Below are positions 1 through 6,157 of a DNA stretch of 8,353 nt, piece by piece (within the stretch, counting starts at the first letter, position 1; each line of letters starts with the position of its first letter). The notes beneath the pieces are model-generated. The model was not told where the DNA came from, did not search any database, and saw only the letters and a list, made by a program, of their open reading frames with translations. The stretch comes from Bacteroides sp. (GTDB lineage: Bacteria; Bacteroidota; Bacteroidia; Bacteroidales; SM23-62). Location: positions 1 through 8,353 of the forward strand of contig DAOUVF010000110.1 in NCBI GenBank assembly GCA_030667765.1, read 5' to 3'. Both the position numbers and the translations under genes were made by a program.

Positions 1-159
1 GAAGGATTTGTTGCACCGGTTACCCCGGGGAGGATCCTGATTGAGATTGAAGGAGTTTCTTTTGAGGTAGCCAAGGAGGCGCTGAGGCTGGGTTCGCAGA
101 AATTTCCTGTCCCCACCAAGTTTGTGGTCAGGCATAACTTTGAAGAACAGGCCACTTAA
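1..159 (+). CDS. rplP: Large-subunit ribosomal protein uL16 (L16), 3' end only
   Basis: Frame 1 is open from the first base to the TAA at 157-159 and gives the last 52 residues of uL16. The stretch contains the family's C-terminal signature (PVTPGRILIE, then VAKEALRLGSQKFP and TKFVVRH). uL16 sits on the 23S rRNA near the peptidyl-transferase centre and the A-site tRNA, and is needed for 50S maturation. The 5' part lies outside the window, so neither the start nor the full length can be judged. Its position just before rpmC is the standard S10-operon order (rplP-rpmC-rpsQ). A 37-nt A/T-rich gap follows, with no terminator-like hairpin, which fits read-through into rpmC. The identification rests on sequence similarity recalled for the family and on gene order, and is secure despite truncation. 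Confidence 0.95.
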   Translation, partial: EGFVAPVTPGRILIEIEGVSFEVAKEALRLGSQKFPVPTKFVVRHNFEEQAT

Positions 160-189
160 TGAAGAATAATCAAGAACGAATTTAATTAT

Positions 190-219
190 ATGCGTCGTGA
201 AGCAATCAGAGATAACTGA
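190..219 (+). other. Nine-codon ATG mini-ORF overlapping the rpmC start
   Basis: An ATG at 190-192 opens a nine-codon reading frame ending at TGA 217-219. It runs across the GTG start of rpmC (197) in a different frame. It could be meaningless, could compete with rpmC initiation, or could supply ribosomes that re-initiate at the GTG. Nothing in the sequence shows that it is translated. Confidence 0.25.
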
Positions 220-406
220 ATTACCGAATAATGAACTCATGGAGATGCTGGATAATGAAAAAGATTTTCTGGCACGCCTTCGGCTGAATCATGCCATATC
301 CCCCCTGGATAATCCCAACAAGATCGTGGTTGCCAGACGGAATATTGCCAGGATGATTACCGAGGTGAACCGCCGGAACAAACAATCACAAACAGTATCC
401 GAGTAA
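197..406 (+). CDS. rpmC: Large-subunit ribosomal protein uL29 (L29), GTG start
   Basis: This is a 69-residue protein of normal uL29 length. It is two alpha helices that pack at the exit of the 50S polypeptide tunnel, next to uL23, where nascent-chain factors dock. The N-terminus KQSEITEL and the C-terminal signature RRNIARMITEVNRR (residues 47-60) are typical of the family. The start is taken as GTG at 197 because the residues right after it match the usual beginning of bacteroidetal L29 and no in-frame ATG lies nearby upstream. An out-of-frame ATG at 190 opens only a nine-codon ORF. No Shine-Dalgarno sequence precedes the GTG. The gene sits 37 nt after rplP and 13 nt before rpsQ, so it is inside one transcription unit. 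The start codon is an inference; the gene identity is firm. Confidence 0.95.
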   Translation: MKQSEITELPNNELMEMLDNEKDFLARLRLNHAISPLDNPNKIVVARRNIARMITEVNRRNKQSQTVSE

Positions 407-419
407 AGATCATTAGATA

Positions 420-674
420 ATGGAAAGAAATAAAAGAAGAGAACGAGTCGGCGTGGTGGTCAGCAACAAGATGGAGAAATCCATTGTAGTGGCCGTTAAG
501 AGGAAAGTAAAACATCCCATTTATGGTAAGTTTGTAAACAAGACTACACGCTTTGTGGCCCATGATATAGAAAATACATGCAACATAGGTGATACAGTAA
601 AGATCATGGAAACCAGGCCATTAAGTAAAACGAAGAACTGGAGATTAATAGAAATAGTTGAAAGAGCCAAGTAA
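420..674 (+). CDS. rpsQ: Small-subunit ribosomal protein uS17 (S17)
   Basis: The 84-residue product is an OB-fold protein that binds 16S rRNA early in 30S assembly. Family features seen are VGVVVSNKMEKSIVVAV near residues 10-26, the HPIYGKF turn, and GDTVKIMETRPLSKTKNW near residues 57-75, the conserved C-terminal signature. Length is normal for bacterial S17. The ATG at 420 follows rpmC by 13 nt and has an A/T-rich upstream region without Shine-Dalgarno, as with most genes here. Only 2 nt separate its stop from the rplN start, suggesting coupled translation. It is the last gene of the S10-type block in the classical E. coli arrangement, but nothing in the 2-nt gap could be a separate promoter or terminator. 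Confidence 0.97.
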   Translation: MERNKRRERVGVVVSNKMEKSIVVAVKRKVKHPIYGKFVNKTTRFVAHDIENTCNIGDTVKIMETRPLSKTKNWRLIEIVERAK

Positions 675-676
675 TC

Positions 677-1042
677 ATGATACAACAAGAAAGCAGATGC
701 GCAGTAGCAGATAACAGTGGTGCAAAAGAAGTTTTGTGCATCCGGGTATTAGGCGGAACCGGAAGGAGGTATGCTTCCATCGGGGATATGATCGTGGTGA
801 CCGTTAAGAGTGCCCTGCCCTCCAGCGAGATTAAGAAAGGGACCGTCACCAAGGCTGTAGTTGTCAGGACCAAGAAAGAAGTCAGAAGACCTGACGGATC
901 TTACATCCGGTTTGATGACAATGCTGTTGTATTACTGAATAATCTGGATGAAATCAGGGGCACACGAATATTCGGACCTGTTGCCCGTGAACTGAGGGAT
1001 AAGTACATGAAGATCGTCTCCCTTGCACCTGAAGTATTATAG
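677..1042 (+). CDS. rplN: Large-subunit ribosomal protein uL14 (L14)
   Basis: A complete 121-residue uL14, a five-stranded beta-barrel protein at the subunit interface of the 50S that forms a bridge with 16S rRNA and is the docking site for the silencing factor RsfS in bacteria that have it. The N-terminus MIQQESRCAVADNSGAKE, the RVLGGTGRR and GDMIVVTVK segments, and the C-terminal IFGPVARELRDKYMKIVSLA are all family hallmarks. The ATG follows the rpsQ stop by 2 nt. A GGAAGGAGG sequence inside the gene (761-769) encodes conserved residues and sits only 1 nt from an internal ATG, so it is not a plausible ribosome-binding site. The next gene, rplX, starts 18 nt downstream. Identity is certain on sequence and context. 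Confidence 0.98.
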   Translation: MIQQESRCAVADNSGAKEVLCIRVLGGTGRRYASIGDMIVVTVKSALPSSEIKKGTVTKAVVVRTKKEVRRPDGSYIRFDDNAVVLLNNLDEIRGTRIFGPVARELRDKYMKIVSLAPEVL

Positions 1043-1060
1043 AATATAAAGATCGGAAAG

Positions 1061-1384
1061 ATGAACAGGAAATTTCATGTTAAGCGCGGCGATACCGTTT
1101 ATGTAAATGCCGGAGAATATAAAGGACAACAGGGCCGTGTACTGGAGATTATTGTCAGGGATGAGAAAGCCATCGTAGAAGGTATCAATATGGTATCTAA
1201 ACATACCAAACCCAATGCTCAGTACCCGCAGGGTGGGATTATTAAAAAAGAAGCTCCCATTCATATTTCCAATCTGATGATTGTGGACGGATCTTCGGGA
1301 AAACCAACCAGGGTGGGACGCAGGCTCAACGACAACGACAAACTTGTTAGATTTTCAAAAAATTCTGGAGAGGAGATCAAATAA
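1061..1384 (+). CDS. rplX: Large-subunit ribosomal protein uL24 (L24)
   Basis: The product is 107 residues, the usual size for uL24, an assembly-initiator protein of the 50S that binds the 5' domain of 23S rRNA and lies at the tunnel exit. A KOW motif covers roughly residues 5-32 (KRGDTVYVNAGEYKGQQGRV), followed by GINMVSKHTKPN and the PIHISNLMIVD signature. The ATG at 1061 has a weak purine-rich GGAAAG before it. The stop codon TAA (1382-1384) shares its last A with the ATG of rplE (TAATG), a translational-coupling arrangement. The end of this gene (codons for SGEEIK) also supplies a GGAGAGGAG sequence positioned to act as a Shine-Dalgarno for rplE, although that may simply be coding sequence. 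Confidence 0.97.
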   Translation: MNRKFHVKRGDTVYVNAGEYKGQQGRVLEIIVRDEKAIVEGINMVSKHTKPNAQYPQGGIIKKEAPIHISNLMIVDGSSGKPTRVGRRLNDNDKLVRFSKNSGEEIK

Positions 1385-1932
1385 TGGAATATACACCCGC
1401 ATTAAAAAACAAGTATAAGGAGGAAATAATTCCCGCTCTGATGAAGGATTTCGGGTATAAATCCATGATGCAGGTCCCAAGGCTGGAAAAGATTGTACTC
1501 AACCAGGGGGTAGGCCAGGCTGTCGCAGATAAGAAGCTGGTCGATGTAGCCCAGGAGGAGTTCACTCTTATTAGTGGACAGAAAGCTGTTCAGACATTGT
1601 CGAAGAAAGATATTTCGAATTTCAAACTGCGGAAAAAGATGCCCATCGGGACAAGAGTGACCCTGCGCCGGGACAGGATGTATGAATTTCTGGAAAGGCT
1701 GATCAATGTGGCATTACCGCGGATCCGGGATTTTAAAGGCGTAAATACCAAGATGGATGGAAGAGGGAATTTTACCATGGGGATCACCGAGCAGATCATT
1801 TTTCCCGAGATCGACATCGACAAGATTAATAAGATCATGGGACTGGAAATTACTTTTGTAACCAGTGCCAATACAGACGAGGAATGCCTCGCATTGTTAA
1901 AAGAATTTGGAATACCATTTAAAAAACAATAA
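1384..1932 (+). CDS. rplE: Large-subunit ribosomal protein uL5 (L5)
   Basis: A full-length 182-residue uL5. With 5S rRNA and uL18 it forms the 5S ribonucleoprotein of the central protuberance and contacts P-site tRNA. Visible family blocks are PRLEKIVLNQGVG (about residues 32-44), SGQKAVQTLSKKDISNFKLR, MPIGTRVTLRR, and IRDFKGVNTKMDGRGNFTMG with EQIIFPEI (about 115-142), the last being the L5 C-terminal domain. Its ATG overlaps the rplX stop by one base. In E. coli, uS8 represses this operon by binding near the start of rplE mRNA; I did not find a convincing equivalent hairpin by eye, so this is left open. rpsN starts 6 nt downstream. Confidence 0.98.
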   Translation: MEYTPALKNKYKEEIIPALMKDFGYKSMMQVPRLEKIVLNQGVGQAVADKKLVDVAQEEFTLISGQKAVQTLSKKDISNFKLRKKMPIGTRVTLRRDRMYEFLERLINVALPRIRDFKGVNTKMDGRGNFTMGITEQIIFPEIDIDKINKIMGLEITFVTSANTDEECLALLKEFGIPFKKQ

Positions 1933-1938
1933 AACCGT

Positions 1939-2208
1939 ATGGCAAAAGAATCAATGAAAGCCCGTGAAGTAAAGCGGAAAAAACTGGTTGATAAATACGC
2001 CGCAAAAAGGGCTAAGCTAAAAGCAGAAGGTGACTATGTCGGTTTAAGCAGGTTGCCCAGAAACTCCAATCCAATCCGTTTGCATAACAGATGCAAACTC
2101 ACAGGCCGGCCGAAAGGTTATCTCAGGCAATTCGGGGTTTCAAGGATCACGTTCCGCGAGATGGCTGCATCAGGTTTAATACCCGGTGTTAAAAAGGCTA
2201 GCTGGTAG
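1939..2208 (+). CDS. rpsN: Small-subunit ribosomal protein uS14 (S14), zinc-independent form
   Basis: The 89-residue uS14 binds the 3' (head) domain of 16S rRNA late in 30S assembly. The signature RLHNRCKLTGRPKGYLRQFG (residues 47-66) followed by SRITFREMAASG identifies it. It is the longer zinc-free type: the only cysteine is C52, and the CXXC pairs that bind zinc in the ~61-residue form are absent. The N-terminal half is a highly basic helix (KAREVKRKKLVDKYAAKR). The ATG at 1939 follows rplE by 6 nt and lacks a Shine-Dalgarno. A 41-nt A/T-rich gap follows, one of the two longest in the window, with no clear promoter or terminator. Confidence 0.98.
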   Translation: MAKESMKAREVKRKKLVDKYAAKRAKLKAEGDYVGLSRLPRNSNPIRLHNRCKLTGRPKGYLRQFGVSRITFREMAASGLIPGVKKASW

Positions 2209-2249
2209 CAGAAATAGATAAATAAATATTAGATAAAAATAAGATTGAG

Positions 2250-2645
2250 ATGACGGATCCTATTGCGGATTATTTAACGAGAATCAGGAATGCCATCATG
2301 GCGAACCATAAGGTGGTTGAGATCCCTGCTTCCAATATCAAGAAGGAAATCACCAAGATCCTTTATGACAAGGGCTATATCCTCAGTTATAAATTTGAAA
2401 AGGATGAGAAGCAAGGCATTATCAGGATTGCATTAAAGTATCACTCCGAAACCAAGGTTTCTGCAATAAAGGCCATGGCAAGGACCAGTAAGCCCGGATT
2501 GAGAAAATATGCCAACGCAAGGGAACTGCCACGCGTACTGAATGGCCTGGGTATTGCCATCCTTTCCACCTCACAGGGTGTAATGACCGATAAGGAAGCC
2601 AGGAAGATCAACATGGGCGGAGAGGTCCTGTGTTACATACATTAA
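2250..2645 (+). CDS. rpsH: Small-subunit ribosomal protein uS8 (S8)
   Basis: A complete 131-residue uS8, a primary binder of the central domain of 16S rRNA and, in E. coli, the translational repressor of the spc operon. Seen in the sequence are the N-terminal MTDPIADYLTRIRNA, the RTSKPGLRKY block, and the C-terminal GIAILSTSQGVMTDKEA (about residues 100-116) with the GGEVLCYIH ending. Length is normal. The ATG is preceded by A/T-rich sequence and ATTGAG directly before it, the same hexamer as before rplR. The following gene, rplF, starts 15 nt downstream and has its own strong Shine-Dalgarno, unlike rpsH. Autoregulation by S8 is known for E. coli; here it is only a possibility. Confidence 0.98.
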   Translation: MTDPIADYLTRIRNAIMANHKVVEIPASNIKKEITKILYDKGYILSYKFEKDEKQGIIRIALKYHSETKVSAIKAMARTSKPGLRKYANARELPRVLNGLGIAILSTSQGVMTDKEARKINMGGEVLCYIH

Positions 2646-2646
2646 T

Positions 2647-2653
2647 AAGGAGG
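2647..2653 (+). promoter_or_regulatory. Strong Shine-Dalgarno sequence for rplF
   Basis: AAGGAGG, 7 nt before the rplF ATG at 2661, is a full match to the anti-Shine-Dalgarno end of 16S rRNA. It stands out because most other genes in the window have A/T-rich leaders without such a sequence. Unlike the purine-rich stretch before rplE, it lies in non-coding sequence and so is not explained by codons. Confidence 0.8.
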
Positions 2654-2660
2654 AATTGAA

Positions 2661-3215
2661 ATGTCAAGAATTGGATATTTACCAATAAGCCTGCCCGAAG
2701 GTGTCAGCATCGATATCGATGAGAATAATCTCGTCGTGGTTAAGGGTCCCCAGGGAGAATTGTCCCAGAAGGTAAATAAGGGCATCAAGGTAAAGGTTGA
2801 GGATGGCCAGATCAGTTTTGAACGGCCCAGCGAACAACGCGAGCATAAAGCCATGCACGGGCTTTACAGGTCTCTTGTGAACAATATGGTCATTGGTGTT
2901 TCCCAGGGATATGAGATAAAGCAGGAACTGGTAGGAGTTGGATTCAGGGCCGAAACCAAAGGACAAAGGCTGGAGATGAGCCTCGGTTATTCACACGATA
3001 TTATCCTTGAGCTGCCACCTGAAGTGAAGGTGGAAGCCCATACAGAACGTCGTGCAAATCCCATTCTAACCTTGAAGAGTGCCGACAAACAACTGATTGG
3101 CCATGTGGCTGCCAAGATCAGGTCACTCCGGCCACCAGAACCATATAAGGGCAAAGGGATCAAATTTGTTGGTGAGCAACTTCGCCGGAAGGCAGGGAAA
3201 GCTGCAAGTGTATAA
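2661..3215 (+). CDS. rplF: Large-subunit ribosomal protein uL6 (L6)
   Basis: A 184-residue uL6, of typical bacterial length, made of two similar alpha/beta domains. It binds 23S rRNA helix 97 and lies near the sarcin-ricin loop and the GTPase-factor site. Family marks are MSRIGYLPISLPEGV and VVVKGPQGELS at the N-terminus, GVSQGYEIKQELVGVGFRA at about residues 77-95, and the C-terminal signature RPPEPYKGKGIKFVGEQ with a basic tail. The ATG at 2661 is fixed by the excellent Shine-Dalgarno 7 nt upstream and by the conserved N-terminal residues. It sits between rpsH and rplR as in other spc operons. Confidence 0.98.
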   Translation: MSRIGYLPISLPEGVSIDIDENNLVVVKGPQGELSQKVNKGIKVKVEDGQISFERPSEQREHKAMHGLYRSLVNNMVIGVSQGYEIKQELVGVGFRAETKGQRLEMSLGYSHDIILELPPEVKVEAHTERRANPILTLKSADKQLIGHVAAKIRSLRPPEPYKGKGIKFVGEQLRRKAGKAASV

Positions 3216-3235
3216 ACAGTAAATAATATATTGAG

Positions 3236-3595
3236 ATGGCTTTAACGAAAAGAGAAAGGAGACTGAAGATCAAGCAGCGGATCCGGAAGCGGATCAGTGG
3301 GACCAACGAGCGGCCCCGCATGACCGTTTTCAGAAGCAACAAGCAGATCTATGTACAACTGGTCAATGATCTGACCGGTGAAACAGTGGTTTCAGCCTCC
3401 TCAAAAAACAAGGAAGTAGCCGATCAAAAAAACGTCACTAAGGGTGAACAGGCCAAGCTGGTAGGAAAACTTGTTGCTGAGAGATCATTGGCCAAAGGGA
3501 TTAAAAATGTTGTTTTTGATAGAAACGGCTACCTGTACCATGGCCGGATCAAAATACTGGCAGAGTCTGCCAGGGAGGGTGGACTAAAAATTTAA
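3236..3595 (+). CDS. rplR: Large-subunit ribosomal protein uL18 (L18)
   Basis: The 119-residue product is uL18, which binds 5S rRNA together with uL5 in the central protuberance of the 50S. The N-terminus is a very basic tail (KRERRLKIKQRIRKRISG). The folded part contains RPRMTVFRSNKQIYVQL and the C-terminal VVFDRNGYLYHGRIKILAE signature with AREGGLKI at the end. Length is normal. The start ATG at 3236 is preceded by ATATTGAG, the same hexamer as before rpsH, without a Shine-Dalgarno. rpsE begins 6 nt after its stop, with a run of A's in between. Confidence 0.98.
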   Translation: MALTKRERRLKIKQRIRKRISGTNERPRMTVFRSNKQIYVQLVNDLTGETVVSASSKNKEVADQKNVTKGEQAKLVGKLVAERSLAKGIKNVVFDRNGYLYHGRIKILAESAREGGLKI

Positions 3596-3601
3596 AAAAA
3601 T

Positions 3602-4117
3602 ATGACAACAAGTATCAGAAGGGTAAAAACGAGTGATCTGGAACTGAAGGACAGGCTGGTTAGCATTCAGCGGGTGACCAAGGTGACCAAGGGAGGAAGA
3701 ACCTTTAGTTTTTCAGCCATTGTTGTGGTTGGTAATGAAGACGGGATAGTAGGACATGGACTGGGCAAGGCCAATGAGGTTACGACAGCCATTGCCAAGG
3801 GGATTGAGGATGCCAAGAAAAACCTGATCAAGGTTCCCATTTACAGGGGGACCATTCCCCATGAACAACTGGCAAAATATGGAGGAGCTGTGGTATTTAT
3901 CAAGCCAGCTTCAGGTGGAACAGGAGTAAAGGCTGGTGGAGCTATGCGTGCCGTACTTGAAAGCGTGGGAGTGAAGGATGTACTGGCCAAGTCAAAAGGC
4001 TCCTCGAATCCGCATAACCTGGTGAAAGCAACCTTCAGGGCACTGATGGAATTGAGGGATGCCAGCCTGGTTGCAGAGCACCGCGGCGTATCTATGGATA
4101 AAGTTTTCAACGGGTAG
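3602..4117 (+). CDS. rpsE: Small-subunit ribosomal protein uS5 (S5)
   Basis: A complete 171-residue uS5, which lies on the solvent side of the 30S near the mRNA entry channel and affects decoding accuracy. An N-terminal double-stranded-RNA-binding-like domain contains VTKVTKGGRTFSFSAIVVVG (about residues 25-44); in other bacteria spectinomycin-resistance changes map to the KGGR loop, which here looks wild-type (residues 30-33). The C-terminal domain shows FIKPASGGTGVKAGGAMRAV and SSNPHNLVKATFRAL. The ATG at 3602 lies in an A-rich leader. The stop is TAG, one of few here. rpmD follows after 22 nt. Confidence 0.98.
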   Translation: MTTSIRRVKTSDLELKDRLVSIQRVTKVTKGGRTFSFSAIVVVGNEDGIVGHGLGKANEVTTAIAKGIEDAKKNLIKVPIYRGTIPHEQLAKYGGAVVFIKPASGGTGVKAGGAMRAVLESVGVKDVLAKSKGSSNPHNLVKATFRALMELRDASLVAEHRGVSMDKVFNG

Positions 4118-4139
4118 GAACTCTTTTAACAAAACAAAA

Positions 4140-4319
4140 ATGGCAAAGATCAGGATTACACAGACTAAGAGCAGGATTGGGAGTACAGCCAGGCAGAAAA
4201 GAACCCTGGATGCACTTGGATTACGGAAGATGCACAAAAGGGTGGAAATGGAGACCAGTCCCCAAATACTTGGTATGGTGAATAAGGTAAGGCACCTGGT
4301 GAAAGTTGAAGAATTATAA
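4140..4319 (+). CDS. rpmD: Large-subunit ribosomal protein uL30 (L30)
   Basis: A 59-residue uL30, a small alpha/beta 50S protein that many bacteria possess but some lack. It begins MAKIRITQTKSRIG and contains the LDALGLRKMHKRVEM segment (about residues 23-37) and the C-terminal VNKVRHLVKVEEL, all usual for the family. The reading frame is open further upstream to an ATG at 4059 inside rpsE, but that extension would add 27 residues unlike any L30, so the ATG at 4140 is chosen. This start also leaves a normal A-rich leader (ACAAAACAAAA) after the rpsE stop. rplO follows after 23 nt, the standard spc order. Confidence 0.97.
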   Translation: MAKIRITQTKSRIGSTARQKRTLDALGLRKMHKRVEMETSPQILGMVNKVRHLVKVEEL

Positions 4320-4342
4320 ATCAAGATTTCAATCAAGAAAAT

Positions 4343-4789
4343 ATGGATCTAAGTAATTTAAAACCGGCAAAAGGTTCTGTAAAGAAAGACAGAAGGCTAG
4401 GAAGGGGACAGGGATCCGGCAGGGGCGGAACAGCCACACGTGGTCATAAGGGGCAAAAATCCAGGTCAGGATATTCAAAGAGATTTGGGTTTGAAGGTGG
4501 ACAAATGCCGCTTCAACGCCGTGTTCCCAAGCATGGTTTCAAGAATATCAACCGGAAGGAATACAAAGCAGTAAACCTGGCAACACTTGAAGAACTTGCC
4601 GAAAAGAAAAAGCTGAAAAAGATCGATGTGCAGACGCTGCTGGATGCCGGATTGATTTCGCGAAAAGACCTGGTTAAAATCCTTGGTAATGGCAAGCTTA
4701 CCAAAAAGCTGGAAGTTAAGGCGCATGCCTTTAGCGCATCAGCCCAAAAAGCAATTGAAGAACTCGAAGGTTCCATAGAAAAAATATAA
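4343..4789 (+). CDS. rplO: Large-subunit ribosomal protein uL15 (L15)
   Basis: A complete 148-residue uL15. Its long, glycine- and arginine-rich N-terminal extension threads into the 23S rRNA core, and its globular C-terminal part lies on the 50S surface; it joins late in assembly. The N-terminus shows the MDLSNLKPAKGSVKKDRRLG start, then a GRGQGSGRGGTATRGHKGQ region at about residues 21-39 and the FEGGQMPLQRRVPKHGF signature near 49-65. The C-terminal half has the VKAHAFSASAQKAIE motif. secY starts only 4 nt after its stop codon, a common coupling in this operon. Confidence 0.98.
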   Translation: MDLSNLKPAKGSVKKDRRLGRGQGSGRGGTATRGHKGQKSRSGYSKRFGFEGGQMPLQRRVPKHGFKNINRKEYKAVNLATLEELAEKKKLKKIDVQTLLDAGLISRKDLVKILGNGKLTKKLEVKAHAFSASAQKAIEELEGSIEKI

Positions 4790-4793
4790 ATTA

Positions 4794-6137
4794 ATGAGGC
4801 AGTTTATTGAAACCTTAAGGAATATCTGGAGAATTGAAGATCTGCGGAAAAGGATTCTGTATACCCTGGGCATACTGCTGGTATACAGGCTTGGTTCCTT
4901 TGTTACCCTGCCCGGGATTGATCCTACTCAGCTCGCAGGGCTGAAGCAACAGACAGCCAGCGGGGTACTCGGTTTGCTGGATATGTTCTCGGGTGGAGCA
5001 TTCTCCAATGCCTCGGTATTTGCGCTGGGCATCATGCCATATATCTCAGCCTCCATTGTAGTACAGCTGCTGGGGATTGCTGTTCCCTATTTCCAGCGCC
5101 TGCAGAAAGAAGGAGAAAGCGGTCGCCGGAAAATTAACCAGATCACCAGGTATCTTACGGTATTCATCCTTATTTTACAGGGTCCCAGTTACCTTATTAA
5201 CCTGCAAGCACAGATCCCGGAAACAGCCTTTGTGATCAAGGGTGCCTTCTTTACGGTTTCCTCGGTTATAATACTTACAGCGGGGACCATGTTCGTGATG
5301 TGGCTGGGAGAAAGGATCACAGATCGCGGGATAGGCAATGGGATTTCCCTGATCATTATGATCGGGATCATTGCCAGGCTGCCGTTTGCAACAGTCGCAG
5401 AATTTGGTGCCAGGCTGGAACAACAGGGGGGCGGACTCGTAGCCTTTCTCGTTGAGCTCCTGGCTATGTTTATTGTCTTCATGATGACCATCCTGCTTGT
5501 TCAGGGTACACGTAGAATACCGGTACAATACGCAAAACGGATTGTTGGTAATAAGCAGTACGGGGGAGTACGTCAGTACATCCCCCTGAAGGTGAACGCC
5601 GCAGGTGTTATGCCCATCATCTTTGCACAGGCATTGATGTTTGTGCCAATGACCATTGCCGGCTTTGCCAATTCTGAAGCACTGTCTGGATTTGCAGCGG
5701 CATTCATGAATTTTAACGGATTATGGTACAACCTGGTCTTTGCCATCCTGATCATCCTCTTTACATATTTCTATACGGCGGTAACCATCAATCCGACCCA
5801 GATGGCCGAAGACATGAAAAGGAACGGAGGCTTTATACCCGGGGTGAAACCTGGACGAAAGACAGTTGAATTTCTTGACACCATCATGTCAAGGATCACC
5901 CTGCCGGGATCAATTTTCCTGGCATTTGTGGCTATCCTGCCAGCCTTTGCAAGCCTGGCCGGTGTGAACAGCCAGTTTGCACAGTTCTTTGGGGGGACTT
6001 CCCTGCTGATCCTTGTTGGTGTTGTACTGGATACACTTCAGCAGATTGAAAGTCACTTGCTGATGAGACATTACGACGGACTGATGAAATCAGGCCGTAT
6101 CAAGGGCAGATCCGGTGGAGCAGTTTCTGCCATTTAA
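4794..6137 (+). CDS. secY: Protein translocase channel subunit SecY
   Basis: A 447-residue inner-membrane protein forming the Sec channel with SecE and SecG; it moves unfolded proteins across, or inserts them into, the membrane with SecA or the ribosome. Ten hydrophobic segments can be placed at roughly residues 21-38, 73-98, 119-136, 148-171, 181-200, 213-236, 268-290, 309-331, 367-389 and 398-414. The plug region follows the first (DMFSGGAFSN, 63-72). The cytosolic loop RRIPVQYAKR (240-249) and the loop with MKRNGGFIPGVKPGRKT (341-357) are the SecA/ribosome-contact loops; a Lys (K352) occupies the place of the functionally important Arg357 of E. coli SecY, a conservative change. The C-terminus has LQQIESHLLMRHYDGLMK. 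No adk gene separates it from map, unlike many Gram-positive bacteria. Confidence 0.98.
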   Translation: MRQFIETLRNIWRIEDLRKRILYTLGILLVYRLGSFVTLPGIDPTQLAGLKQQTASGVLGLLDMFSGGAFSNASVFALGIMPYISASIVVQLLGIAVPYFQRLQKEGESGRRKINQITRYLTVFILILQGPSYLINLQAQIPETAFVIKGAFFTVSSVIILTAGTMFVMWLGERITDRGIGNGISLIIMIGIIARLPFATVAEFGARLEQQGGGLVAFLVELLAMFIVFMMTILLVQGTRRIPVQYAKRIVGNKQYGGVRQYIPLKVNAAGVMPIIFAQALMFVPMTIAGFANSEALSGFAAAFMNFNGLWYNLVFAILIILFTYFYTAVTINPTQMAEDMKRNGGFIPGVKPGRKTVEFLDTIMSRITLPGSIFLAFVAILPAFASLAGVNSQFAQFFGGTSLLILVGVVLDTLQQIESHLLMRHYDGLMKSGRIKGRSGGAVSAI

Positions 6138-6157
6138 GATTTGCTAAGCGTTCTTTG

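Noticed and set aside
527..534. TAAGTTTG in rpsQ (and TAAATTTG in rpsH near 2390) matching the -7 promoter consensus TAnnTTTG.
   Set aside because: Both sit inside coding sequence, encode conserved residues, and have no following gene start nearby; a 6-base degenerate motif is expected by chance in 8 kb.
759..775. AAGGAGG followed by ATG inside rplN, resembling a ribosome-binding site and start.
   Set aside because: The spacing is only 1-2 nt, and the bases encode the conserved GGTGRRYAS segment of uL14.
4059..4319. An 86-residue upstream-extended version of rpmD starting inside rpsE.
   Set aside because: The extra 27 residues are rpsE in another frame; the family N-terminus MAKIRITQ begins at 4140.
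5175..5528. A 117-codon minus-strand ORF within secY, and a 114-codon one at 3992-4336 across rpsE/rpmD.
   Set aside because: Both lie opposite strongly conserved genes, have Cys/His-rich low-likelihood composition or no recognisable domain, and lack any start context. They are shadows of the coding strand.
6155..6157. TTG one codon upstream of the map ATG as a possible start.
   Set aside because: The ATG at 6158 gives the usual MIFIKT N-terminus and is a better start codon.
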